From the NCBI GenBank assembly GCA_016721465.1, contig JADKIA010000031.1, positions 310,001 through 374,000 on the forward strand: a stretch of 64,000 nt of DNA. Direction: 5' to 3'. Below, piece after piece: positions 55,922 to 64,000 of the stretch. This stretch comes from Ideonella sp. Lineage in GTDB: Bacteria > Pseudomonadota > Gammaproteobacteria > Burkholderiales > Burkholderiaceae_C. The translations under genes and the position numbers were made by a program. How positions within the stretch are numbered: position 1 is the first letter of the stretch; the number at the start of each line of letters is the position of its first letter. The notes beneath the pieces are model-generated. The model was not told the origin of the DNA. It saw nothing but the letters and a program-made list of their open reading frames with translations, and ran no database searches.

Positions 55922-57850
55922 TCAGCCTTTGGTCGCGGGTGATGCGGCCTGGGCCGGTGGTTCGTCGTCATCGGCCGGGCCCGTGGCCACACTGCCGGCG
56001 GGCTTCCACACCTGGCCGATGGACACCGATTTCAGCTTCTTCTTGCTGCCATACCAGAGGTTGACCAGGCCGCGCGAGAACATCACCGCAGAGAACATCG
56101 AGGTCAGGATGCCCAGGCAGTGCACCATCGCAAAGCCGCGTACGAAGCCCGAGCCGAAGGCCAACAGGGCCAGGCCGGCAATCAGCGTGGTGATGTTCGA
56201 ATCGAGGATGGTGGCGAACGCGCGCTCATAGCCGGCCGAGATGGCCGCCTGGGGTGACGCGCCACCGCGCAGCTCTTCGCGCACGCGCTCATTGATCAGC
56301 ACGTTGGCATCGATGGCCATGCCCAGCGCCAGCGCGATCGCCGCCATGCCGGGCAATGTGAGCGTGGCCTGCAGCATGGACAGCACCGCCACCAGCAACA
56401 GCAGGTTGAAGCCCAGGGCCAGCGTGGAGAACACGCCAAACAGCAGGTAGTACAGGCACATGAACACGGCGATGGCCGCAAAGCCGTAGGCCACGCTGAG
56501 CATGCCCTTGGCGATGTTGTCGGCGCCGAGCGTGGGGCCGATGGTCTTCTCCTCGATGATCTCCATCGGTGCGGCCAGCGAGCCGGCACGCAGCAGCAGC
56601 GCGGTGTCGGTGGCCTCGGCGGTGTTCATGCGGCCGGAGATCTGGAACCGGTTGCCCAACTCACCACGGATGGACGGCGCGGTGACCACCTCGCCCTTGC
56701 CCTTCTCGAACAACAGGATGGCCATGCGCTTGCCGATGTTCTCGCGCGAGATGTCGCGCATGATGCGGCCGCCCTTGGCATCCACCGTCAGGTGCACGGC
56801 GGGTTCATTGGAGTTGTTGCCGTCGAAGCCGGCCTGTGCATCGGTGAGGCTGTCGCCGGTGAGCACCACCTGGCGGTAGACGATGATGGGCGAGCCGTCG
56901 CGTTCCAGGTATTTCTCGCTGCCGAAGGGCACCGGACCGGCGCCACGCAACGCCTCCAGCGCTTCGGTGGACGTGTTCACCATGCGCAGTTCCAGGGTGG
57001 CGGTGCGGCCGATGATGTCCTTGGCGCGGGCCGTGTCCTGCACGCCGGGCAACTGCACCACCACACGGTCGGCACCCTGCTGCTGGATCACCGGCTCGGA
57101 GGTGCCCAGTTCGTTCACGCGGTTGTGCAGCGTGGTGATGTTCTGCCGGATGGCTGCGTCCTGCACCCGCTTTGCCGCCTCGGGCTTGAGCGAGCCAGAC
57201 AACTTGAAGTCGGCACCCTCGGCGCTTTCAAGCCATTGCAGGTCGGTCAGTTGCTCGCTCAGCAGTGCCTGGGCCTGCGTGAGAACCGCGCGGTCGCGGA
57301 AGCGAACCACCACGTCATTGCCGTCCCGGCTGATACCGGCATGGCGGATGTTCTTGTCGCGCAGCAGGCTGCGCACGTCGCCGGTGAAGGCTTCGGCCTT
57401 CTTGGTCAGCGCGGCCTTCATGTCCACCTGCATCAGGAAGTGCACGCCGCCGCGCAAGTCCAGGCCCAGGTACATCGGCAGCGCATGGATGCTGGCCATC
57501 CAGGTGGGGCTGCGGCTGATCAGGTTCAGCGCCACGATCCAGGACGGGTTGGCCGGGTCCGGGTTGAGTGCCTTGCTGATGGCGTCCTTGGCCTTGAGCT
57601 GCGTGTCGGTGTCGGCAAAACGGGCTTTGACCGAATTGCCGTCCATCTGCACGAAGTCCGCCTTCACTGCGGCTTGGGCGAGCACGCCTTCGATGCGGTT
57701 GACCATGGCTGCTTCGAGCTTGACGGTGGCCTTGCCACTGGAGATCTGCACCGCCGGCGCTTCGCCATAGAAGTTGGGCAGTGTGTAGAGCAGCCCGATC
57801 ACCAGGGCGACGCCCAGCATCAGGTACTTCCACCAGGGGTAGCGATTCAT
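55922..57850 (-). CDS. secD: protein translocase subunit SecD
   Basis: Inner-membrane protein of 642 residues. N-terminal helix (WWKYLMLGVALVIGLLYTLPN), then the family marker LDLRGGVHFLMQVDM near residue 135, a large periplasmic P1 domain, and the six-helix RND-like block with GMAAIALALGMAIDANVLINERVREEL and a final CLGILTSMFSAVMFSRGLVNLWYG. AAGGAAG precedes the ATG. It is cotranscribed between yajC and secF. Confidence 0.97.
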   Translation of the reverse strand: MNRYPWWKYLMLGVALVIGLLYTLPNFYGEAPAVQISSGKATVKLEAAMVNRIEGVLAQAAVKADFVQMDGNSVKARFADTDTQLKAKDAISKALNPDPANPSWIVALNLISRSPTWMASIHALPMYLGLDLRGGVHFLMQVDMKAALTKKAEAFTGDVRSLLRDKNIRHAGISRDGNDVVVRFRDRAVLTQAQALLSEQLTDLQWLESAEGADFKLSGSLKPEAAKRVQDAAIRQNITTLHNRVNELGTSEPVIQQQGADRVVVQLPGVQDTARAKDIIGRTATLELRMVNTSTEALEALRGAGPVPFGSEKYLERDGSPIIVYRQVVLTGDSLTDAQAGFDGNNSNEPAVHLTVDAKGGRIMRDISRENIGKRMAILLFEKGKGEVVTAPSIRGELGNRFQISGRMNTAEATDTALLLRAGSLAAPMEIIEEKTIGPTLGADNIAKGMLSVAYGFAAIAVFMCLYYLLFGVFSTLALGFNLLLLVAVLSMLQATLTLPGMAAIALALGMAIDANVLINERVREELRGGASPQAAISAGYERAFATILDSNITTLIAGLALLAFGSGFVRGFAMVHCLGILTSMFSAVMFSRGLVNLWYGSKKKLKSVSIGQVWKPAGSVATGPADDDEPPAQAASPATKG

Positions 57851-57904
57851 CGTGTCTTCCTTGAATCCCTGGCGTGCGCACGGGCGCGCAGGGTCAGCAC
57901 GGGC

Positions 57905-57928
57905 GGCCCGGCGGCAGCGCGCCGGGCC
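57905..57928 (-). other. intercistronic hairpin between yajC and secD
   Basis: A perfect 9-bp stem GGCCCGGCG/CGCCGGGCC with a 6-base loop lies 13 bases past the yajC stop. There is no T-run, so it is more likely to adjust mRNA stability or relative expression than to stop transcription. Confidence 0.4.
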
Positions 57929-57940
57929 GGTTTGACGGCA

Positions 57941-58267
57941 TCACTTGCCGTAAGTGCCCTTGGGCAGGACCTGAACGACGGCGCCACGCTGGATCTGGAT
58001 TTCCACGCCGCTGGCCACTTCCACGTGCATGTAGGTGTCGCCGAGCTTGGAGATGCGGCCGATCATGCCGCCCGAGGTGATGACTTCGTCGCCCTTGGCC
58101 AGCGCGTCGATCATGGCCTTGGATTCCTTCTGGCGCTTCATCTGCGGCCGGATCATGATGAAGTACAGCACCACGAACATCAGCACCAGCGGCAGCAGGC
58201 TCATCAGGCTGGATTCGGGGCCGGCAGCCGCGGGGGCTGTCTGGGCAAAGGCTTCGGAAATGAACAC
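57941..58267 (-). CDS. yajC: preprotein translocase subunit YajC
   Basis: Single-helix inner-membrane protein of 108 residues bound to SecDF. The helix is SLLPLVLMFVVLYFIMIRPQMKRQKE with the RPQ motif, followed by a small SH3-like domain (KGDEVITSGGMIGRISKLGDTYMHVEVASGVEIQIQRGAV). It starts with GTG, preceded by AGGAGA. First gene of yajC-secD-secF; the usual tgt/queA upstream neighbours are absent and a thioredoxin-like gene lies there instead. Confidence 0.96.
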   Translation of the reverse strand: MFISEAFAQTAPAAAGPESSLMSLLPLVLMFVVLYFIMIRPQMKRQKESKAMIDALAKGDEVITSGGMIGRISKLGDTYMHVEVASGVEIQIQRGAVVQVLPKGTYGK

Positions 58268-58411
58268 GTGTGGGTCTCCTGGACATCATCGGCAGCGCAG
58301 GCGCCCTTGCCGAGTTGAGTGCGGCCGCGCAGGTTGCGCGTTCGCTGTGCGGGCAAACCGCAAATTGTAGGTGCTGACTCCGGGGCATGGCCGCCGGATG
58401 CGGCGCACCGT

Positions 58412-59353
58412 TCAGAACAGCGCCATGCTGAGCTTTCGGCGGTATTGGTCGATCACCGGGTCGGACGGACCGGCTGCGACCTTGCCGGTGAGTTCCAGCG
58501 CGCCCTTGGCCTGCTCGGTGTTGGCGCGGGGCGCAGGTTTCGTCATCAGCTCCAGGATCGCCACATAGGTCTTGCGGGCCAACTGCTGGCTCCATTCCTT
58601 GTCGCGCATCACGATTTCAAGCAATGCGTCCATCGCGTCGGTGAATCGGCTGCTGGCCATCAGTCCCTGGGCCAGCTCGTAGCGTGCCTCGAAATCGCGG
58701 CGATTGGCTGCGATGGCAGCCTCCAGTTCGCTGGCAGGGCGGAGGCTGGCCGCGCGCTCGCAGGCGGCCAGCCACAGGCCGATCGCAGAAAGCCGCGCAT
58801 CGAGCATGGCCTTGCTGGCCACGGGCTCGAAGGCATGGCGCGCTTGTGCGGTGCGACCCGTTTCCAGCAGCAGCTTGAGGTAGTCGTAGCGCGCGGTGTC
58901 GTTGGCCGGGTCCACGGCCACGGCCTGCTGCAGTTTGGCCAAAGCCGCCTCGAAGTCGCCCTCGGCCTCCAGCGCTTCTGCCTCGATGGTCTCGGCCTCG
59001 GCTTCCATCGCCTCTGCGCTGGGCACGTGCCGGTCCAGGAACTCGCGCACTTGCGACTCCGGTACCGCACCGACGAAACCGTCCACGGGCTGACCCTGGT
59101 GAAACAGCACACAGAACGGGATCGAGCGCACGCCAAAGGCCTGGCTCAACTGGCCCGCGATCTCGGGCTGTTCATCGCTGTTGAGCTTGGCGAGCTTGAA
59201 GCGTCCGCCGTAGTCCGCTTCCACCTTGTCAAGGATCGGCCCCAGGGATTTGCAGGGCCCGCACCAGGGGGCCCAGATGTCCAGCAGAACCGGCTGCTGC
59301 ATCGAGGCCTGGATCAGGTCGGACTCGAAGTTCTGCAAGGTGATGTCGTTCAT
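58412..59353 (-). CDS. thioredoxin-TPR co-chaperone (CnoX/YbbN-like)
   Basis: Protein of 313 residues. The N-terminal thioredoxin domain has LLDIWAPWCGPCKSLGPIL (WCGPC active site) and SIPFCVLFHQG. The C-terminal TPR-like half contains AEGDFEAALAKLQQAVAVDPANDTARYDYLKLLLETGRTAQA. This is the YbbN/CnoX architecture, a redox holdase cooperating with chaperones. The intact CxxC means reductase activity is possible, unlike E. coli CnoX, whose motif differs. It is divergent from purE. Confidence 0.92.
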   Translation of the reverse strand: MNDITLQNFESDLIQASMQQPVLLDIWAPWCGPCKSLGPILDKVEADYGGRFKLAKLNSDEQPEIAGQLSQAFGVRSIPFCVLFHQGQPVDGFVGAVPESQVREFLDRHVPSAEAMEAEAETIEAEALEAEGDFEAALAKLQQAVAVDPANDTARYDYLKLLLETGRTAQARHAFEPVASKAMLDARLSAIGLWLAACERAASLRPASELEAAIAANRRDFEARYELAQGLMASSRFTDAMDALLEIVMRDKEWSQQLARKTYVAILELMTKPAPRANTEQAKGALELTGKVAAGPSDPVIDQYRRKLSMALF

Positions 59354-59456
59354 GTCGGTCGTCTTGGTTCGGTGATGTAAGGCAGTGCGCGAAAGGGGCG
59401 AGATGGGGGCGGCGTCCTACAATGCAAGGCTTTTTCCCCACGATCCGGAGCCACCC

Positions 59457-60038
59457 TTGTCCAGCAGCTCATTGCCCCCGTCGGGCGTCCAGGTCGCCAG
59501 GCCCGAGGGCCTGGCCCGAACCGCCGAAGCAACTCCGCTGGGCTCGGAGCCGGGTGTGCGGGTCGGCGTGCTGATGGGATCGTCCAGCGACTGGGAAACC
59601 ATGCAGCATGCGGCCACGATTCTCGCCGAGTTTGGCGTGGCCCACGAGTGCCGTGTGGTCTCGGCCCACCGCATGCCCGACGACATGTTCGCCTACGCTG
59701 AAAGCGCTGCCGCTCGCGGGCTGGTGGCCATCATTGCCGGAGCGGGTGGCGCGGCGCACCTTCCGGGCATGTTGGCGGCCAAGACCACGGTGCCGGTGCT
59801 CGGAGTGCCGGTGCCCAGTCGGCACCTGTCGGGTGTGGATTCACTGCACTCGATCGTACAGATGCCCAAGGGCATCCCCGTGGCAACCTTTGCCATCGGC
59901 TCAGCCGGGGCGGCCAATGCCGCCTTGTTTGCCGTGGCCATGCTGGCCACCTCGGATGCCGCACTGCGCGTCAGGCTCGACGCCTTTCGCGCCAGGCAGA
60001 CCGAAGCCGCGCGCGCCATGTCGGAGGCTCTGAAATGA
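59457..60038 (+). CDS. purE: N5-carboxyaminoimidazole ribonucleotide mutase
   Basis: PurE class I mutase converting N5-CAIR to CAIR in purine synthesis. Core: VGVLMGSSSDWETMQHAATIL, VVSAHRMPDDMF (catalytic His) and AGAGGAAHLPGMLAAKTTVPVLGVPV. I place the start at TTG (MSSSSLPPSG, 193 residues) because GGAG lies 7 bases upstream; an earlier ATG and a much later internal ATG are alternatives. The first ~37 residues are Ser/Pro-rich. Its stop overlaps the purK ATG. It is divergent from the thioredoxin-TPR gene. Confidence 0.94.
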   Translation: MSSSSLPPSGVQVARPEGLARTAEATPLGSEPGVRVGVLMGSSSDWETMQHAATILAEFGVAHECRVVSAHRMPDDMFAYAESAAARGLVAIIAGAGGAAHLPGMLAAKTTVPVLGVPVPSRHLSGVDSLHSIVQMPKGIPVATFAIGSAGAANAALFAVAMLATSDAALRVRLDAFRARQTEAARAMSEALK

Positions 60039-61195
60039 GCGGTCGCCTGCTGCCTGGTGCGACCTTGGGCGTCATGGGGGGTGGCCAACTCGGCCGCATG
60101 TTCGTGCAGTCCGCTCAAGCCATGGGCTATTTCACGGCGGTGCTGGACCCGGATCCCACGTCGCCGGCCGGCATGGTGGCCCACTACCACGTACAGGCCG
60201 ACTATCTGGACGAGCAGGGCCTGGCGCAGTTGATGCAGCGTTGTGCGGCGATCACCACCGAGTTCGAGAACGTGCCCGCATCAGCGCTGGTCACCCTCGG
60301 GGCCCACCGGCCCACGGCACCCGGCGCCGACGCGGTGGAAATCTGCCAGGACCGGGCCCTCGAGAAGGCGCAATTCCGCCGCTGCGAGGTGCCGTGTGCG
60401 CCGCATGCACTGATCGAGACGCTGGCGCAGGCAGAGGCTGTCTCGCCCGAGTTGCTGCCCGGCATCTTGAAGACCGCCCGGCTGGGCTACGACGGCAAGG
60501 GCCAGGTCGGTGCGGCCGATCTGGCCGGCCTGCAAGCTGCATGGTTGGCGCTGGGCAGTGTGCCTTGCGTGCTGGAAAAGCGCCTGCCGCTGCACCGCGA
60601 GCTGAGTGTCATCATCGCCCGCGACGCGTTGGATGACGTGGTGCACTTCCCTGTACAGCAGAACCTGCACATCGATGGCATCCTGTCGGTCACGCAAGTG
60701 CCTGCACCCGACGTGCCGGCCGAGACTCAACGGCAGGCCATCGACGCTGCGGGCCGCATTGCCCGGTCGATGGGGTACGTCGGGGTGCTGTGCGTCGAGT
60801 TCTTCGTGCTCGACGATGGCTCGCTGGTGGCCAACGAGATGGCGCCGCGACCCCACAATTCCGGGCACTACAGCATCGACGCTTGCGACCTGAGCCAATT
60901 CGACCTGCAAGTGCGCACGCTGGCGGGGCTGCCCCTGGTGGCGCCGCGGCAACATTCCGCCGCCGTGATGTTGAACCTGCTGGGCGACCTGTGGTTCACC
61001 AGCGGCGATGTGGCTCGCACACCCGATTGGGCCGGTGTACTGGCGCTGCCTGGCGTGCACCTTCACCTCTACGGCAAGGCCAATGCGCGCAAGGGCCGCA
61101 AGATGGGGCACCTCACCGTCACGGCGGCCGATGCCTCCCAGGCGATGGCCGTGGCCCGACAGGTGGCGCAGCGGCTGGGTCTGCCTGGTCTCTGA
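60035..61195 (+). CDS. purK: N5-carboxyaminoimidazole ribonucleotide synthase
   Basis: ATP-grasp enzyme of 386 residues making N5-CAIR from AIR, bicarbonate and ATP. ATLGVMGGGQLGRMFVQSAQAMG is the N-terminal signature; AITTEFENVPA, CVLEKRLPLHRELSVIIAR and EFFVLDDGSLVANEMAPRPHNSGHYSIDAC mark the ATP-grasp site. ATG overlaps the purE stop, so PurE and PurK are co-translated and work in sequence. tsaC follows after 5 bases. Confidence 0.97.
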   Translation: MSGRLLPGATLGVMGGGQLGRMFVQSAQAMGYFTAVLDPDPTSPAGMVAHYHVQADYLDEQGLAQLMQRCAAITTEFENVPASALVTLGAHRPTAPGADAVEICQDRALEKAQFRRCEVPCAPHALIETLAQAEAVSPELLPGILKTARLGYDGKGQVGAADLAGLQAAWLALGSVPCVLEKRLPLHRELSVIIARDALDDVVHFPVQQNLHIDGILSVTQVPAPDVPAETQRQAIDAAGRIARSMGYVGVLCVEFFVLDDGSLVANEMAPRPHNSGHYSIDACDLSQFDLQVRTLAGLPLVAPRQHSAAVMLNLLGDLWFTSGDVARTPDWAGVLALPGVHLHLYGKANARKGRKMGHLTVTAADASQAMAVARQVAQRLGLPGL

Positions 61196-61200
61196 GCGCG

Positions 61201-62172
61201 ATGCCGGTTCTCGATGGTTTGGATGCCCGTGCGGTCGACGCTGCGGCGCACGCATTGGCCGCCGGCCAACTTGTCGCCCTGCCCACGGAAACGGTGTACG
61301 GCCTGGGGGCGCGGGCGGACGACGATGCCGCTGTCGCACGCATCTTTGCCGCCAAGGGCCGACCGGCCGATCACCCCTTGATCGTGCATGTGGCCGGCTT
61401 GGCTCAGGCGCAGGCCTTTGCCGCGCGCATTGAAGGCGCGGCGCTGCGCCTGGTACAGGCCTTCTGGCCGGGCCCGGTGACCGTCATCGTGCCGCGAGCG
61501 CCCGGTGTGGCGACGGCATCGGCCGGCGGCCAGGACACGATCGGCCTGCGCTGCCCGTCGCACCCGGTGGCGCACCAACTGCTGCGGCGATGTGCCGAGC
61601 TCGCCGTGCCCGGCATCGCGGCACCCAGTGCCAACCGCTTCGGGCGCATCAGCCCCACCACGGCGGCGCATGTGGCCGAGGAGTTTGGTGCCGACCTTCC
61701 CATCCTGGATGGCGGCGCATGCGAGGTGGGCATCGAATCGACCATCGTGGACTGCAGTCGCGCCCGGCCCGTGCTGCTGCGTCCTGGCGTGCTGACCCGT
61801 GCCGAGTTGGAGCGCGTGTTGGGCGAACCTTTGCTCGACCGTGATGAGCAGGCGCCGCGGGCCTCGGGCACGCTGGACTCACACTACGCGCCAAGTGCCC
61901 GCCTGCGGCTGGTGGACCTCGTCAACCTGCCCGCAGCGCCGCAAAGCGGAAACACGCTGGCGGTATATTCCCGCACCGGCGCGGCACTGCCCGCGGGCGC
62001 CCGGTGGCTGCAGATGCCGTCGGATCCGGTGCTGGCGGCACGCGCACTGTTTGCAGCGCTGCGGGCCTTGGACACACCGGGCACCTCGCAGATCTGGGTG
62101 GAGCAGCCGCCGAACGTGCCCGAATGGGAAGGTGTTCGCGACCGCCTCAAGCGCGCGGCGGCAGCGGGCTGA
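61201..62172 (+). CDS. tsaC: L-threonylcarbamoyladenylate synthase (Sua5-type, two-domain)
   Basis: Enzyme of 323 residues forming threonylcarbamoyl-AMP for the t6A37 tRNA modification. The YrdC domain fills about the first 200 residues (GQLVALPTETVYGLGARADD, KGRPADHPLIVHV, TIGLRCPSHPVA, AAPSANRFGRISPTTAAHV). The C-terminal ~110 residues, joined by SGTLDSHYAPSARLRLV, form the Sua5 domain, so this is the longer Sua5 form, not the short TsaC. It follows purK by 5 bases, probably in one operon. Confidence 0.95.
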   Translation: MPVLDGLDARAVDAAAHALAAGQLVALPTETVYGLGARADDDAAVARIFAAKGRPADHPLIVHVAGLAQAQAFAARIEGAALRLVQAFWPGPVTVIVPRAPGVATASAGGQDTIGLRCPSHPVAHQLLRRCAELAVPGIAAPSANRFGRISPTTAAHVAEEFGADLPILDGGACEVGIESTIVDCSRARPVLLRPGVLTRAELERVLGEPLLDRDEQAPRASGTLDSHYAPSARLRLVDLVNLPAAPQSGNTLAVYSRTGAALPAGARWLQMPSDPVLAARALFAALRALDTPGTSQIWVEQPPNVPEWEGVRDRLKRAAAAG

Positions 62173-62206
62173 AACCTTGCGCGAGAGCGCCTGAAATGGA
62201 ATCGAG

Positions 62207-63208
62207 ATGACTGTGTTTTCTGAACTGCGTCGCACGGCCAGCCGATGGCTGATCCCGACCCTGGTGTCTGGCGCCTTGGCCGCCACGCTGGTGGCCTGCG
62301 GCGGTGGCACCTCCCAGGTGCATGCCTTCGTGCCCGCGCGCTTGATCGTGCTGGGCGACGAAAGCAGCCTGATCCTCGACGACGGATCCAGCAACGGCAA
62401 GAAGTACAGCGTCAACGGGCTGGATGCCACGCCGACGCGGGACTGCTTGTTGCTGCCGCTGTGGTCACAGGCTCTGGCCAGCCACTACAACTTTGTCTTT
62501 GCCGAATGCAACAAGGCGGCGGCCACACCGCAGGCCTTCATCCGCGCCAAGCTGGGGGCCACGGTGGACGGCGCCGGAACGGGTCTCGCAGCCCAGTTGG
62601 CGGCCCAGTCAGCGTCCGGCTCGGCGGTGCAATCCGGTGATCTGGTGTCGGTGATGCTGGGGGCCAATGACGTGCTCGAACTGTCCGACAAGGTCGCCGC
62701 GGGCACCATGACGGCCGACGCGGCCGTCGCCGAAGTGCGCGCTCGCGGGGCTCGCCTGGCCGATCAGATCAATGCGGTGCTGGCCACTGGCGCGCGCGCC
62801 ATCGTGTCCACGGTGCCGGACATGGGCTTGAGCCCATATGCCCTGGAACAGGACAAGGTTGCCGCCGGCAGCGCTGCACGCCTGTCGACGCTGAGCTTCG
62901 AATTCAACGCCAGGCTGCGCACCGGCATCGATCCCAACCGCTTCGATGGCCGCAACTACGGGCTGGTGTTGGCCGACGACATCGTGCAGGCGATGACCCG
63001 TTTTCCGACCAGTTACGCCCTGAACAATGTGGTGGCCAGCGTTTGTGCCGTGTCCTTGCCCGAATGCACCAGCGCCACCGCCGATCTGGTGGCCACCGAT
63101 GCCACGGCACTGAATTATCTGTGGGCCGACGACCGGCACCTGGCCCCGACCGCACATTCGTACATCGGCACCCAAGCGGTCTCGCGCGCGGCGAACAATC
63201 CGTTCTGA
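62207..63208 (+). CDS. SGNH/GDSL-hydrolase-like lipoprotein with altered nucleophile block
   Basis: Exported protein of 333 residues with a lipoprotein signal (LIPTLVSGALAATLVACGGG). The SGNH pattern is partly kept: block I reads LIVLGDESSLILDDG (GDE-S in place of GDS), block III VMLGANDVLEL (GxND) and block V WADDRHLAPTAHSYIG (D-x-x-H). The usual Ser follows Glu instead of Asp, so catalysis is doubtful or shifted by one residue. Probably outer-membrane anchored. It lies 34 bases after tsaC and 150 bases before another SGNH lipoprotein. Confidence 0.8.
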   Translation: MTVFSELRRTASRWLIPTLVSGALAATLVACGGGTSQVHAFVPARLIVLGDESSLILDDGSSNGKKYSVNGLDATPTRDCLLLPLWSQALASHYNFVFAECNKAAATPQAFIRAKLGATVDGAGTGLAAQLAAQSASGSAVQSGDLVSVMLGANDVLELSDKVAAGTMTADAAVAEVRARGARLADQINAVLATGARAIVSTVPDMGLSPYALEQDKVAAGSAARLSTLSFEFNARLRTGIDPNRFDGRNYGLVLADDIVQAMTRFPTSYALNNVVASVCAVSLPECTSATADLVATDATALNYLWADDRHLAPTAHSYIGTQAVSRAANNPF

Positions 63209-63359
63209 TCCTCGACCGCGCCAAGCCGGCACGCCCGCGTTGCGGGTAAGCCCCGTCCAGCGGATCGCATGGGCACTCCTATAGTCGTTGCACTTCGAAT
63301 CGAACGCTGGTTCGCTTTACGGTACCGGGCTGCCTGGCCCGAATGATGAGGGGATGCGC

Positions 63360-64000
63360 ATGAAGATGATCCGACGTTGGGGCCCGTCGCTGCTGGCGAC
63401 CGTGCTCCTGGCTGCTTGCGGTGGTGGCGATGGCCCGGTGCCTGGCAGTGGTTCTCCGGCTGGCGCGCCGACCACCAAGGGCGCGTTCGCTGCCGTGGTG
63501 TCGTTCGGTGACAGCATCAGCGATATTGGCGCCTATGCGCCGGCGACCTCGCTCAGCGGCAATGGCGCCGCGCCCTACATGGGCGGCAAGTTCACCACCA
63601 ACGGCGCCACTGGGACCGTCTGGGTAGAGAATATCGCGGCCTCGCTCGGCCTGGCCATCACGCCGGCAGAGGTGGGTTTTGCAGGCGCTTCGGTGAAGTG
63701 CCCTGCCGCTGCGGTGAGTGCGGCCTTGGCGGGGACCTGCACCGGCTATGGCCAGGGCGGGTCACGGGTCACGGATCCGAACGGCATCGGCAAGTCCGGT
63801 GGCGCATTGACCGCGCCCGTGGTCACGCAAATCACCAACCACATCACGCGTTTCGGGGGCTTCAAGTCCAGTGACCTGATCCTGGTCTTTGCGGGAAGCA
63901 ACGACGTGTTCACCCAGTTCGGCACCTTCGTGGCCAAGGCGACACAGATTCAGACCGACGCTGCACAGGGCAAGCTCAGTGCCGACGCGGCCAATGCTGC
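63360..64000 (+). CDS. SGNH/GDSL-hydrolase lipoprotein, 5' part (runs off the window)
   Basis: At least 213 residues are visible and the frame is open at the right edge. Lipoprotein signal (WGPSLLATVLLAACGGG), a Gly/Pro linker, then block I VVSFGDSISDIGAYAP with the expected GDSxSD nucleophile. TGTVWVENIAASLGLAI and LILVFAGSNDVFTQFG (GxND) follow as in autotransporter-type and plant-like GDSL esterases; the catalytic D-x-x-H lies beyond the window. GAGGGG precedes the ATG. It is paired with the preceding, more degenerate SGNH lipoprotein. Confidence 0.88.
   Translation, partial: MKMIRRWGPSLLATVLLAACGGGDGPVPGSGSPAGAPTTKGAFAAVVSFGDSISDIGAYAPATSLSGNGAAPYMGGKFTTNGATGTVWVENIAASLGLAITPAEVGFAGASVKCPAAAVSAALAGTCTGYGQGGSRVTDPNGIGKSGGALTAPVVTQITNHITRFGGFKSSDLILVFAGSNDVFTQFGTFVAKATQIQTDAAQGKLSADAANA

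Overview
The window looks like a chromosomal segment of a high-GC betaproteobacterium of the order Burkholderiales, probably a Comamonadaceae or Sphaerotilaceae (Rubrivivax/Leptothrix-like) genus. The evidence is gene order: ffh / ccsA-like / PP0621 / pilS / pilR / ampD / nrdA / nrdB / histone H1-like; hemA-prfA-prmC-grxD-ubiX; htpX-fmt-def facing a LysM protein, dprA and smg; yajC-secD-secF; and purE-purK-tsaC. The single-copy nature of these genes points to core chromosome. I see no prophage, insertion sequence, CRISPR array or rRNA operon.

Layout. 1-9 kb: accessory metabolism. It holds an M20 amidohydrolase, an orphan branched-chain amino-acid-type binding protein, a molybdopterin oxidoreductase overlapping a lipoprotein aminopeptidase, a PHA-granule protein, a GlgX-type debranching enzyme and a DUF2934 protein. 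9-11 kb: an acyl-CoA-binding protein divergent from a wax-ester/triacylglycerol synthase. 11-14.2 kb: rppH divergent from proS, which is coupled to a lytic transglycosylase. 14.2-19.3 kb: the minus-strand hemA-prfA-prmC-OMP-grxD-ubiX run. 19.4-25 kb: miaB, a tRNA with anticodon CAT, ftsY and ffh, so both the SRP GTPase and its receptor. 25-30 kb: a tightly overlapping operon of a CcsA-like protein, a PP0621 protein, the PilS/PilR type IV pilus two-component system and ampD. 30-35.5 kb: class Ia ribonucleotide reductase behind two NrdR boxes, then a repetitive histone H1-like protein with a strong terminator. 35.5-36.6 kb: an AT-richer, frameshifted TPR-like gene coupled to purC. 36.6-44.2 kb: purC, then fba, pyk, maeB and pgk (lower glycolysis plus malic enzyme). 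44.2-47.5 kb: azlCD exporter, envelope proteins and htpX. 47.5-52.3 kb: fmt, def, the LysM protein, dprA (frameshifted) and smg. 52.3-59.4 kb: a DUF1631 protein, the secF-secD-yajC translocase auxiliary complex and a thioredoxin-TPR co-chaperone. 59.4-64 kb: purE-purK-tsaC, then two SGNH/GDSL lipoproteins, the second running off the window.

Most genes are ordinary housekeeping functions in compact operons with ATGA/GTGA overlaps. The least ordinary signals are these: the low-GC broken TPR gene; the dprA frameshift in a C6 run; the 33-bp minisatellite in the histone-like gene; the ACBP + WS/DGAT pairing next to PHA and glycogen genes; a first SGNH lipoprotein with an altered nucleophile block; and a hemA promoter whose expected start site coincides with the start codon. 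I did not find a convincing wholly new multi-gene system.
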